Assembly: GCA_003963305.1 (NCBI GenBank)
Contig: RXJR01000016.1
Coordinates: 1-64,000, forward strand
Direction: 5' to 3'
DNA length: 64,000 nt
Source: Candidatus Melainabacteria bacterium
GTDB lineage: Bacteria > Cyanobacteriota > Vampirovibrionia > Obscuribacterales > Obscuribacteraceae
The notes under the pieces are model-generated. The model saw only the letters and a list, made by a program, of their open reading frames with translations, ran no database searches and was not told the DNA's origin. The position numbers and the translations under genes were made by a program. Each line of letters starts with the position of its first letter. Within the stretch, counting starts at the first letter, position 1. Shown in pieces: positions 7,610 to 14,894 of this stretch.

Positions 7610-9361
7610 CTATTTGATGTTCACCACTTCGGTTTGAGCGCTTTGACTCTTCTCACTGTCATTGTTGGGGGAGCCGGATTGATTCGTGGATGGGTCAGGC
7701 TGAAGCGTCTGAGTATCGGAATTGTTGGATTCAGTGGCAGTTCTGAATTCCTTGACGCTTCCTTCTCGATATGTCTTACGCCTGTCTCGAAAAACAGTGC
7801 CAAGCGTGCTCCAATCGATAACAAGACTGCCACCGCTCAACTTCATCTGTTTATCGAGGTTCATTAACAGGTCGAGACAGGCATGATCGATGTAATCAAG
7901 CGCTTCCAGATGCACATGCAACTCAGTATCCTGACGAATTTTTTCCAGACAATCGGCCAATTTAGGCATGTTCAAGAAGGTCGCCGCGCCCGTCAGGTGC
8001 AACTGAGTTCGATTCGTCTTTTCGTCATAACTTACCTTCATGTCCAATCTTGTGAATGTGTAGACCAGCTTGCAAATTGACAGCGCTACTCCGGCAAGAA
8101 CACCTGTGAGCAAATCAACCGACACAATCAAAATTACTGTCGTTGCATAAATGATCACTTCGCTCTTGCCGAATTTGCTCAGATTCTTGATTGTTTTGAC
8201 ATCCATCAACTTATAGCCGGTAAAGACGAGAAGCGCAGCAAGGCTGGAGACTGGAATCAGTTTCAAAACAAAAGGAAGAAACGAAACAAAAAGAAGAAGC
8301 CAGACTCCGTGCATGATGTTAGACATGCGCGTTCTGGCACCGGCAGCTACGTTGACACCGCTGCGCACCATCACGCCGGTCATCGGCAAAACTCCTAGAA
8401 TTCCACACACGAAATTGCCGACACCTTGACCGGTCAGTTCCCTGTCATAGTTGGTGCGCTGGCCGCGATGCAGTTTGTCGAGCGCTGCGGCTGTCAAAAG
8501 AGTCTCGGCGGAAGCGATGAATGCCACTTCACAGCCGGAGAGAATGACATTCTTATCCATCAAATAGATGAGGGTATTTGCATCAGGAAACTGTAAGCAA
8601 GAGAAAATATTGGCAGGCAGATCGACGTAGCGGACAGGAAAGTGGAATACAGCAGCTATAGTGCTGACGATGGCAATTGCAACCAGAAAACTCGGCACCA
8701 CCTTTAGTTTCTTCGGAGCGAACCTGGTCCAGAACAAAATGATGAGAATGGTGGCAACGCCTAAGAATGCCGCTTCTTCATGGCTCTTAGTGGCATCGGG
8801 ACTGACGGCTTTAATAATCGCACCGGGAATCGAAAGCAGATTATTGATGCCGCTACCTTTTGAGGTGTCATCAACCATCAAGTGAAATTGTCCGGCAAAC
8901 AATAGAGCTCCAATTCCCGCAAGCATCCCATTGATGATGGCAGGCGTGACTGCACGAAACCAGTGTGCCAGCCCGAACAAGCCACCGACCATTTGCAGAG
9001 TGCCTGCTACAAGAACTATCGCACCAAGTTTTTCAGGACCATGCTGGTGCAAAATGTCGGTCAGGATGACCACCAGGCCAGCCGCAGGCCCGCTTACCTG
9101 CAGTGGGCAGCCGCCTAAAAAACCTACGACCATGCCGCCGATGATACCGGTGACGATACCGACAGCCGGTGAAACACCGCAAGCGATCGCGATACCCATG
9201 CACAAGGGCAATGCGACAAGAAATACGACAAAAGAGGCCAGTAGGTCATGCATTAAGGAATCAGGAAGTATTCGCGAAGATACCGGCTTGGTCGAATTGC
9301 TCTCAAGGCTCTGGCTATCTTGCGTGACAGCGTTCACATTATCTGTAGAGGGCTTCTCCAT
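7610..9361 (-). CDS. SulP family anion transporter with STAS domain
   Basis: 583 residues. About residues 35-420 form a SulP (SLC26) membrane domain with the expected start (LLASFVVFLVALPLCMGIA) and the VSGPAAGL segment near the substrate site. Residues about 445-535 are a STAS domain, ending in a helix-strand unit with LDYIDHACLDLL where STAS proteins carry a conserved D-S/H motif. The last 50 residues are Ser/Thr/Gln-rich and low complexity. SulP proteins move sulfate, bicarbonate or other anions across the inner membrane; the substrate is not decidable here. ATG 9361. No carbonic anhydrase gene is adjacent. Single-gene unit. Confidence 0.9.
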   Translation of the reverse strand: MEKPSTDNVNAVTQDSQSLESNSTKPVSSRILPDSLMHDLLASFVVFLVALPLCMGIAIACGVSPAVGIVTGIIGGMVVGFLGGCPLQVSGPAAGLVVILTDILHQHGPEKLGAIVLVAGTLQMVGGLFGLAHWFRAVTPAIINGMLAGIGALLFAGQFHLMVDDTSKGSGINNLLSIPGAIIKAVSPDATKSHEEAAFLGVATILIILFWTRFAPKKLKVVPSFLVAIAIVSTIAAVFHFPVRYVDLPANIFSCLQFPDANTLIYLMDKNVILSGCEVAFIASAETLLTAAALDKLHRGQRTNYDRELTGQGVGNFVCGILGVLPMTGVMVRSGVNVAAGARTRMSNIMHGVWLLLFVSFLPFVLKLIPVSSLAALLVFTGYKLMDVKTIKNLSKFGKSEVIIYATTVILIVSVDLLTGVLAGVALSICKLVYTFTRLDMKVSYDEKTNRTQLHLTGAATFLNMPKLADCLEKIRQDTELHVHLEALDYIDHACLDLLMNLDKQMKLSGGSLVIDWSTLGTVFRDRRKTYREGSVKEFRTATESNNSDTQTLQPDPSTNQSGSPNNDSEKSQSAQTEVVNIK

Positions 9362-9569
9362 AGATATCTAACTCCTGTAATTGCGCTCGATGCGCATAAA
9401 ATCAAAGTGGGCCATGTGCAGAAAAAGTCCCAATGAATTGGGACGCGCTTCAATAGTCCTGTTTTTTGGCTCTGACAGCCAATTCCAAAGAATCAGCCGC
9501 CGGGCTGCAAATAGTATTAGGATTCGTACTTATACCTTATCTTGCCAACCTTTCACTTCACTTTCAACA

Positions 9570-9598
9570 TTGGCTCAATTTAATGGGCTTGGTACAAT
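9570..9598 (+). promoter_or_regulatory. Sigma-70-type promoter of the two-component operon
   Basis: TTGGCT (9570-9575) and TACAAT (9593-9598) are separated by exactly 17 bases. Transcription would start about 9605, followed by a GGAG ribosome-binding site (9611-9614) and GTG 9621. Confidence 0.6.
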
Positions 9599-9620
9599 GC
9601 AGATCAGTCAGGAGTCATGA

Positions 9621-10298
9621 GTGATTTTTATGCGTATTCTGTTAGCTGAAGATGACGAATTTATTGCGCGTGGGTTGCTTCTTGCGCTCGAGGAAAGCGG
9701 ATATTTTCTCGACCATGTGAAATCCGGCAGTGACGCCGATGTAGCCATTGCCACAGATGTCTATGACTTGCTGGTGTTAGATCTTGGTTTGCCGGTACTG
9801 GATGGGTTGGAGGTTTTGAAGCGTTTGCGCTCGCGTCAGCAAACTGTGCCGGTGCTGATTTTGACCGCACGAGACAGCATTCAAGATCGGGTTCAGGGGC
9901 TTGATCTCGGTGGAAACGATTACATTACCAAACCGTTCGACCTCTCCGAGCTGGAAGCGCGTATTCGCTCCTTACTGCGCAAACAATACTGGAACAACAA
10001 TACCGAAATCACGCATGGTTCCATAGTCTTCGATACAGTTTCACGAAGAGTTCGGGTGAATGGAGAGCCTCTGGAGCTATCGGCCCGCGAACTTGCTCTT
10101 CTGGAAATTATGCTGCAGAGAAGAGGAAGAGTTGTGACAAAGCGGCAGCTGGCCGACCATCTATCCAATTGGGAATCTGTTCTGACCGACAATGCAATCG
10201 AGATTCTGATGCACAGGTTACGCAAAAAACTGGAAACGTCAGGCTTCGAAGTTCGCACAATTCGCGGGCTGGGATACTTGGTTGAAAAGGCCGTATAG
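9621..10298 (+). CDS. OmpR/PhoB-family response regulator
   Basis: 225 residues. Receiver domain 4-117 with the acidic pair (EDD about 10-12), phosphoacceptor D54 in LLVLDLGLP, Thr in LILTAR and K104 in DYITKPF. Winged-helix DNA-binding domain about 127-222 with the family signature LSARELALLEIML and C-terminal VRTIRGLGYLV. Closest in style to QseB/PmrA/TctD regulators. GTG 9621 has GGAG 6 bases upstream; ATG 9630 is the alternative. Its 3' end overlaps the histidine kinase gene by 17 bases, so the two are translated together. Expected to bind direct repeats upstream of its targets, unknown here. Confidence 0.93.
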   Translation: MIFMRILLAEDDEFIARGLLLALEESGYFLDHVKSGSDADVAIATDVYDLLVLDLGLPVLDGLEVLKRLRSRQQTVPVLILTARDSIQDRVQGLDLGGNDYITKPFDLSELEARIRSLLRKQYWNNNTEITHGSIVFDTVSRRVRVNGEPLELSARELALLEIMLQRRGRVVTKRQLADHLSNWESVLTDNAIEILMHRLRKKLETSGFEVRTIRGLGYLVEKAV

Positions 10299-11694
10299 AT
10301 CGATTCAACAAGAGCTGCTTGGTTGGCTACTTGTGCCAATTTGCACGCTCTGGTTGGTGACTACATTTTCCGCCTATTCGTTTGCGGCGCGATTTGCCAA
10401 TGACGCGTACGACGAGATCATGTTGAATTCGGCAGATTCGATCGTTGCCAGAATTCTAGAAACAGATCATGGACTGATGGTCGATCTTCCACCCGCAGCC
10501 AGAGACATTCTCGAACACAATGACATGGATACATTTTTCTATCGAGTCGTCACGCTCGAGGGAAAAACGCTTTCGGCCGATGCAGACCTGCCGATGCCTC
10601 CTGAGGCTGCGAACTTGCCTCTTTGGAAACCAAAATTTACCGACGCCCGAGTAAAGGGGCTAAAAACGCGGCTCTGCGTTCTCAAAGTACCCGTAAAGGG
10701 ATCACCCGCCGATGAAGTTGTCGTGATTGTTGCTGAGACATTGAAAGCACGAAATCACTTCGCTACTGAAATAACACTCAGCATTATCGTGCCGCAACTC
10801 TTTTTCATCCTTCTTAGCGCCATCGCAGTCTCGGTGGGAGTTTCTCGGGCACTTGTGCCACTAAAAATCCTTCGAGATTCCCTGCGTAACAGATCGCAGC
10901 ATGACCTCACGCCAATCATAGAAGAAGACACGCCAAACGAGGTGAAACCGTTGGTAGTGGCAATTAACGAATTGATGATCAAACTGGCTGAAGATCTGGA
11001 AGCACAGAGAAGATTCGTTGGCAACGCGGCTCATCAACTTCGCACACCGCTGGCTGGACTGAAAACTTACGTAGCCTTGCTGAAGCGAAAGAAACAGCCG
11101 GAGACGACCGAACTTCTCGACCAATTGGATGTTGGGATGGACCGGTTGAATAAGTTGGTTGGCGGACTGCTGGCGTTAGCCAAAGCCGAGCCCAGCGCAA
11201 ATCGCTCGACGGATATGATCATGACCGATCTGAACAGTATTACAGGCGATATCACAAATGCTTTGCGGGCGAAAGCTGAGAGCAAAGAACTTTCTATCGA
11301 ATTCATGAAAAACAGCGAATCTGCCACCATTCACGGTGATCCAAATCGGCTTCAGGACCTGGTTTCCAACCTCATAGACAACGCGATTTTGTACACACAG
11401 AAAGGCGGCGCAGTAAAGGTCACTGTGGACGCTCTGGAGCATCAGGTGAAACTTGTCATCGAAGACAATGGCCCCGGCATTCCTCCCGAGGATCGAGACA
11501 GGGTGTTCGAGCGTTTCTATCGTGTTTTAGGTACTGGAGTAGAAGGAAGCGGGCTCGGATTAGCCATTGTGAAAGAAATAGCAATCATGCACGACGCAAC
11601 GATTTCCATCGAAAGTGTCAAACCTCAGGGCACGCGATTTATCGTGAATTTCAAGCGAAGCACCGCACCAGTTGTCAATGTACAAACCGTCTAA
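10282..11694 (+). CDS. Membrane sensor histidine kinase
   Basis: 470 residues, TTG start inside the end of the response regulator gene. Membrane helix about 12-35, periplasmic sensor about 36-165, second helix about 167-188, HAMP-like linker, dimerisation domain with phosphoacceptor His about 251 in NAAHQLRTPLAGLK, then a HATPase domain with the N box (NLIDNAILYT), G1 (DNGPGIPPEDR) and G2 (GSGLGLAIVKEI). QseC/TctE-like. Partner of the upstream regulator. The periplasmic sensor has no recognised ligand motif. No adjacent target gene reveals the signal. Confidence 0.93.
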   Translation: MKRPYRSIQQELLGWLLVPICTLWLVTTFSAYSFAARFANDAYDEIMLNSADSIVARILETDHGLMVDLPPAARDILEHNDMDTFFYRVVTLEGKTLSADADLPMPPEAANLPLWKPKFTDARVKGLKTRLCVLKVPVKGSPADEVVVIVAETLKARNHFATEITLSIIVPQLFFILLSAIAVSVGVSRALVPLKILRDSLRNRSQHDLTPIIEEDTPNEVKPLVVAINELMIKLAEDLEAQRRFVGNAAHQLRTPLAGLKTYVALLKRKKQPETTELLDQLDVGMDRLNKLVGGLLALAKAEPSANRSTDMIMTDLNSITGDITNALRAKAESKELSIEFMKNSESATIHGDPNRLQDLVSNLIDNAILYTQKGGAVKVTVDALEHQVKLVIEDNGPGIPPEDRDRVFERFYRVLGTGVEGSGLGLAIVKEIAIMHDATISIESVKPQGTRFIVNFKRSTAPVVNVQTV

Positions 11695-11748
11695 ACTTTT
11701 CGTACCATCGACTAGGCTGATCAGGGCAAACGTGTAAAATAACTGCAT

Positions 11749-11832
11749 GCCCTTGTGTCGGAACTGGTATACGAGACGCACTTAAAATGCGTTGCCCGTA
11801 AGGGATTGAGGGTCCGAATCCCTCCAAGGGCA
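11749..11832 (+). tRNA. tRNA-Leu (anticodon TAA)
   Basis: 84 bases. Acceptor stem GCCCTTG (11749-11755) pairs with CAAGGGC (11825-11831), with discriminator A. The anticodon arm has a 5-bp stem and loop CTTAAAA, giving anticodon TAA, which reads UUA. A long class II variable arm (TGCCC-GTAA-GGGA) follows, then a T arm with GGTCCGAATCC. The 3' CCA is not encoded. All features fit a leucine tRNA. Confidence 0.95.
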
Positions 11833-11869
11833 ATCTCTTCTTCTTCGCCTGCGCCTGATTGTACGCAAA

Positions 11870-12715
11870 CTAATTGACTGGAGCGTATTCCTTAACGCGC
11901 ACCTTATTCTCAAGAAGACCGATTCCAGCAGCTTCCATCGAAACAACGTCTCCGTCTTTCAACCAAGTGTACTTAGCCGGCTGAATCTCGCTACCCGTTT
12001 TTGGATCGACTTTGGCGCTGAACTCAGCTATGCAGCCATTTCCAACAGTACCTGAGCCGATCAAGTAACCCGGCTGCACGGGAATGTTTTGTTGCCCCAG
12101 AAAGGTCAAGACACGGGGAAAACTCCAGGCATGACGCATGCCTGTGGCAGGATGCGTGTGATAGATAGTGTTGTAATTGGAATGGCTTCTCTCTTCACCG
12201 TTGACGCGAAGCACCATCTCCATGTCCATGACGCCTTCGTCATCCAACTGGAAGTGCGACACAGGCACAAATTTCGGACCGATGCTCTTGCCAATCACAA
12301 ACTTGCTGTTGGCAGGTCCGAGCCCCTCGATATCACGTTTTTGAATGTCTCGAGCCGACCAGTCGTTGACGATGGTCAGTAGGCACTTTTCCTTGAAGAA
12401 GTCCAGCGCCTCTTGCTTTGTGGTGAGAAGCGCTGTCTCCGTCACGTAGCATCCTATCTCAAACTCATAGTCCCCGGCTCGCACGCAAGAAGGTATAACC
12501 ACCTCATCTCCCGTACCGAACAGCTTTTCGGGTTGCAAGTCAACAATGTAATAGGCGGCGTGGTCATACCAGCCCGGCCAGATCGTTGCGCCCCGCTTGT
12601 CACGAATTTGCACGACATGTTTTTCGAAACCGAGGAAATCTATGAATGCTCTTGGTTCGGGCACATTCGTACCAAGAAGATTGACGGTTGTGGGAACAGT
12701 TCGAGAGTAGAGCAT
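11870..12715 (-). CDS. Fumarylacetoacetate hydrolase (FAH) family protein
   Basis: 281 residues. The FAH fold is recognisable by the metal-binding acidic pair in YEFEIGCYVT, the IVNDWSARDIQKRD segment, and a C-terminal PGYLIGSGTVGNG motif followed by an LKDGDVVSMEAAGIG strand. Family members hydrolyse or decarboxylate acylpyruvates and related beta-diketo acids with Mg2+ or Mn2+. The length fits the single-domain group plus a modified N-terminus. The substrate is not predictable: no aromatic degradation genes are nearby. ATG 12715. Probably cytoplasmic, single-gene unit, convergent with the tRNA. Confidence 0.85.
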   Translation of the reverse strand: MLYSRTVPTTVNLLGTNVPEPRAFIDFLGFEKHVVQIRDKRGATIWPGWYDHAAYYIVDLQPEKLFGTGDEVVIPSCVRAGDYEFEIGCYVTETALLTTKQEALDFFKEKCLLTIVNDWSARDIQKRDIEGLGPANSKFVIGKSIGPKFVPVSHFQLDDEGVMDMEMVLRVNGEERSHSNYNTIYHTHPATGMRHAWSFPRVLTFLGQQNIPVQPGYLIGSGTVGNGCIAEFSAKVDPKTGSEIQPAKYTWLKDGDVVSMEAAGIGLLENKVRVKEYAPVN

Positions 12716-12868
12716 TCAGTCACGCCTCGCTTGCAAACAATGTCGGTTACAGAGCAGGCATTATCCCATGTATGACGAGTCGAAGAAATATTCTCAATGT
12801 TGCCCTTATAAATTGCAGAGAATCGCCGAGCTTGCAGTTACAATTTGGTTGCCTCGGGAGGAGATTGC

Positions 12869-13237
12869 ATGAAACACACTGAAGCTTTTGAAAAGCTTGT
12901 GGCGGAGATAAAACCGCGTATTCGAGAAATTTCAATTGATGAGGTGCTGAAAAAGCAAGCCGGCAAACATCACTTCAGATTCGTCGATGTTCGCGAAGAT
13001 CATGAGTGGGCAGAAGGTCATGCAGTCGGCGCGGAGCACATCGGGCGGGGCATTCTCGAACGAGATATTGAAAAACATATTCCCGACTACAACGAAGAGA
13101 TTGTTCTTTATTGTGGCGGCGGTTACAGATCAGCCATGGCTGCCGACAACATTCAAAAAATGGGCTACACCAACGTCTTTTCGATGGCAGGCGGAATGCG
13201 GGGGTGGCGCGAGAAAAGTTTGCCCGAGGAAAGGTAA
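12869..13237 (+). CDS. Single-domain rhodanese (sulfurtransferase)
   Basis: 122 residues from ATG 12869, chosen because GGGAGGAG lies 5 bases upstream; the frame itself extends 8 codons further. The rhodanese fold shows FRFVDVREDHEWAEGHAVGAEHI and the active-site loop YCGGGYRS with catalytic Cys about 82, followed by the CH2-like NVFSMAGGMRGW end. It carries sulfur as a persulfide. No secretion signal. The next gene, a small membrane protein, starts two bases after this stop codon, so the pair is probably coupled. Confidence 0.9.
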   Translation: MKHTEAFEKLVAEIKPRIREISIDEVLKKQAGKHHFRFVDVREDHEWAEGHAVGAEHIGRGILERDIEKHIPDYNEEIVLYCGGGYRSAMAADNIQKMGYTNVFSMAGGMRGWREKSLPEER

Positions 13238-13238
13238 A

Positions 13239-13454
13239 TTGAACAAACTGGTTCCGGCAGCATGCCTGCTTTTGACGTTTTGCCCGGCCCTGGCGAAGGA
13301 CCCCGCACAGGCCATGCAAGACATGCAGTCCGTTTCAGATACCGATCCAAACGGATTCAAATGGATGATAGTCTGCATCGGTCTGCTTTTCCTGGTCGCC
13401 ACGAGCTTGATTGTAGCGACAGTCATGTACGGAATGAAGAAGCCCAGGAAATAG
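13239..13454 (+). CDS. Small exported or membrane protein coupled to rhodanese
   Basis: 71 residues from TTG 13239, one base after the rhodanese TAA, with AGGAAAGG upstream inside the rhodanese gene. The N-terminus is a signal-like helix (LVPAACLLLTFCPALA), followed by about 20 polar residues (DPAQAMQDMQSVSDTDPNG), a membrane helix about 43-65, and a basic tail MKKPRK. A longer open frame upstream overlaps rhodanese in another frame and is not believed. No family recognised. It could anchor or cooperate with the rhodanese; this is inferred from coupling only. Confidence 0.65.
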   Translation: MNKLVPAACLLLTFCPALAKDPAQAMQDMQSVSDTDPNGFKWMIVCIGLLFLVATSLIVATVMYGMKKPRK

Positions 13455-13477
13455 CGCACCGTAACTAATACCAAGCA

Positions 13478-13503
13478 TGAATTATCAGATCCCCGATAAT
13501 TCA
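13478..13503. repeat. 9-bp inverted repeat after the rhodanese pair
   Basis: TGAATTATC (13478-13486) and GATAATTCA (13495-13503) with an 8-base loop. There is no T-tract, so it may be a weak terminator, an mRNA 3' hairpin or an operator for the downstream promoter at 13517. Confidence 0.4.
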
Positions 13504-13516
13504 AGCAAATTGGATC

Positions 13517-13544
13517 TTGTAAACGCCTTCTGACTGTGTACAAT
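13517..13544 (+). promoter_or_regulatory. Candidate sigma-70 promoter of the coiled-coil gene
   Basis: TTGTAA (13517-13522) and TACAAT (13539-13544), spacer 16. Transcription would start about 13551, leaving a leader of about 80 bases before ATG 13632. The inverted repeat 13478-13503 lies just upstream of the -35. Confidence 0.5.
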
Positions 13545-13631
13545 TGGCGGCAGGAGGTAGCCAAGTATTGCCATCGTAAGTGATACCACTCATAATGTCG
13601 CCGAAGCAAGCTCGTCTAGAAAGAGCCTTTG

Positions 13632-14027
13632 ATGAACACGAATCCGAAAAGAAACTATCAATCTCACGAGGACCATCTCGACCTCGAGGGATTGGAGTTA
13701 CTGTTAGATCATGCCCATCTGGAAATCCCTCAGGTGCCAGTAGCACCGGTTTCCGAAACCAAACTAGTGCAAAATTTACTAGAACAGTTGGTGCGGGTAA
13801 CTGATCTGGTGAAGGACACAAGTGAAAGGCTTGCGAGCGCCCACCAGCGTCTCAACCAGCTTTCCACACTGGTCACCACCCAGGCCAAGCAAATGGAACT
13901 GCTCGATCACTACCAGATTCAAGCAGCCCGGGCAGCCTCTCTCGAAAACCAGCTGGCGGCTGCAAATGCGGAACTGGAACACCACAGACAGCCCCTGTCC
14001 AGAAAATTACTCTTCTGGGTGAAATAG
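13632..14027 (+). CDS. Coiled-coil protein of unknown function
   Basis: 131 residues from ATG 13632 (a TTG codon directly before it is less likely). Acidic N-terminal third, then a long helix from about 45 to 120 with heptad-like Leu spacing (VQNLLEQLVRVTDLVKDTSE and RLNQLSTLVTTQAKQMELL), predicted to form a coiled coil. The tail PLSRKLLFWVK is short, basic and hydrophobic. No signal peptide and no recognised family. Preceded by its own candidate promoter and followed by a strong terminator, so it is a single-gene unit. Possibly a structural or adaptor protein. Confidence 0.7.
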   Translation: MNTNPKRNYQSHEDHLDLEGLELLLDHAHLEIPQVPVAPVSETKLVQNLLEQLVRVTDLVKDTSERLASAHQRLNQLSTLVTTQAKQMELLDHYQIQAARAASLENQLAAANAELEHHRQPLSRKLLFWVK

Positions 14028-14051
14028 AATTCGACTTATTTCTGCTTCTAT

Positions 14052-14084
14052 AAGCGTGCTCGGCGCAAGGCGGGGCACGCTTTT
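14052..14084 (+). terminator. Rho-independent terminator
   Basis: Perfect 8-bp stem AAGCGTGC (14052-14059) with GCACGCTT (14075-14082), followed by TTTTC. It closes the coiled-coil gene and insulates the following operon. Confidence 0.75.
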
Positions 14085-14096
14085 CACTGGCGAAGA

Positions 14097-14105
14097 TGGT
14101 ATGCT
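14097..14105 (+). promoter_or_regulatory. Candidate extended -10 promoter of the exported-protein operon
   Basis: TGGTATGCT (14097-14105) fits an extended -10 element (TGnTATnnT). No -35 of note is present. The start would fall near 14112, only a few bases before ATG 14115, so the message could be nearly leaderless. Confidence 0.3.
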
Positions 14106-14114
14106 AATTCGCCT

Positions 14115-14885
14115 ATGAATAAGAGATTGTGTTCCGCTTTACTCGGCATCAGTTTGTCCGTGGCGATGTTTGCGCCTTCCGGACAGGCGAAGACATTGGT
14201 TGGTGAAATCGACCACAGTGAGACTTTACAACCTTTAGATCCATCGATTGCTGTGGGCGAGATCTTCGAACCATCGAAACTGCCCACACTAGACAGTCAA
14301 CCGGCTAACAAGTGGTACCGGATTCCAGCCTGGTTGGCTGGCACCTGGCACAAAGAGAGCCAAACTGACTACTACAGATACAACTACAAAACCGATAAAA
14401 CCGACACGACCACTCGCACCGAACCTGCCAAGGCAACCGGCACCTGGGGCACCCAACAGGACGACAAGGGGACGATCTGGCAATTCGATCCGGCTCCTTT
14501 CACTGCGACCGTCGACAGCGGTGACGACTTCGTTGTGCAAATGGTCAGGTCTAGTGAGCCTATCGATGTTTCAGATCGCAAGTTTGTCAGACGAAGCATC
14601 GACACTCAGATTCGCGTCTCTAAAATGAACGGAGTGATCAAATCGGTAGAGTCCGGTGAACAACTCACCACTTATCGACCAGAAGGCGATGGGCTGATTA
14701 AGCGTGAAACTTCTGCCAAAGTTTTCGACACGCAGGGCCAGCCGATACTGCTTGGTAAATCATTTGCTTATGAGAACCGTGTCAGTGGATTCACGCCTCA
14801 AGATTCTTACAAGGGTAAGGATATGAAAAAGCTGTTTCAGGAGTTCCTACAATCGAATAGTGAAACTGCCTCGGCTACACCATAG
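14115..14885 (+). CDS. Exported protein of unknown function
   Basis: 256 residues. A signal peptide is clear (MNKRLCSALLGISLSVAMFA, cleavage about AKT after residue 25). The mature protein has a WLAGTWHKESQ motif near 75 and is rich in Thr and Asp with many alternating beta-type stretches, suggesting a beta-barrel or lipocalin-like fold; the family is not recognised. First gene of an operon; 9 bases separate it from the M1 aminopeptidase gene, which implies co-translation and perhaps shared location outside the inner membrane. Confidence 0.7.
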   Translation: MNKRLCSALLGISLSVAMFAPSGQAKTLVGEIDHSETLQPLDPSIAVGEIFEPSKLPTLDSQPANKWYRIPAWLAGTWHKESQTDYYRYNYKTDKTDTTTRTEPAKATGTWGTQQDDKGTIWQFDPAPFTATVDSGDDFVVQMVRSSEPIDVSDRKFVRRSIDTQIRVSKMNGVIKSVESGEQLTTYRPEGDGLIKRETSAKVFDTQGQPILLGKSFAYENRVSGFTPQDSYKGKDMKKLFQEFLQSNSETASATP

Positions 14886-14894
14886 GGGAGAAGA

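Noticed and set aside
9181-9190. GCGATCGC as a cyanobacterial HIP1 site
   Set aside because: Only this copy (with near-matches such as CGATCGC at 30811) was noticed, far below the density seen in HIP1-rich cyanobacteria.
12987-13238. Upstream part of a 155-codon frame ending at 13454
   Set aside because: It overlaps the rhodanese gene in another frame. Only the part from TTG 13239 has a ribosome-binding site and a signal/membrane pattern.
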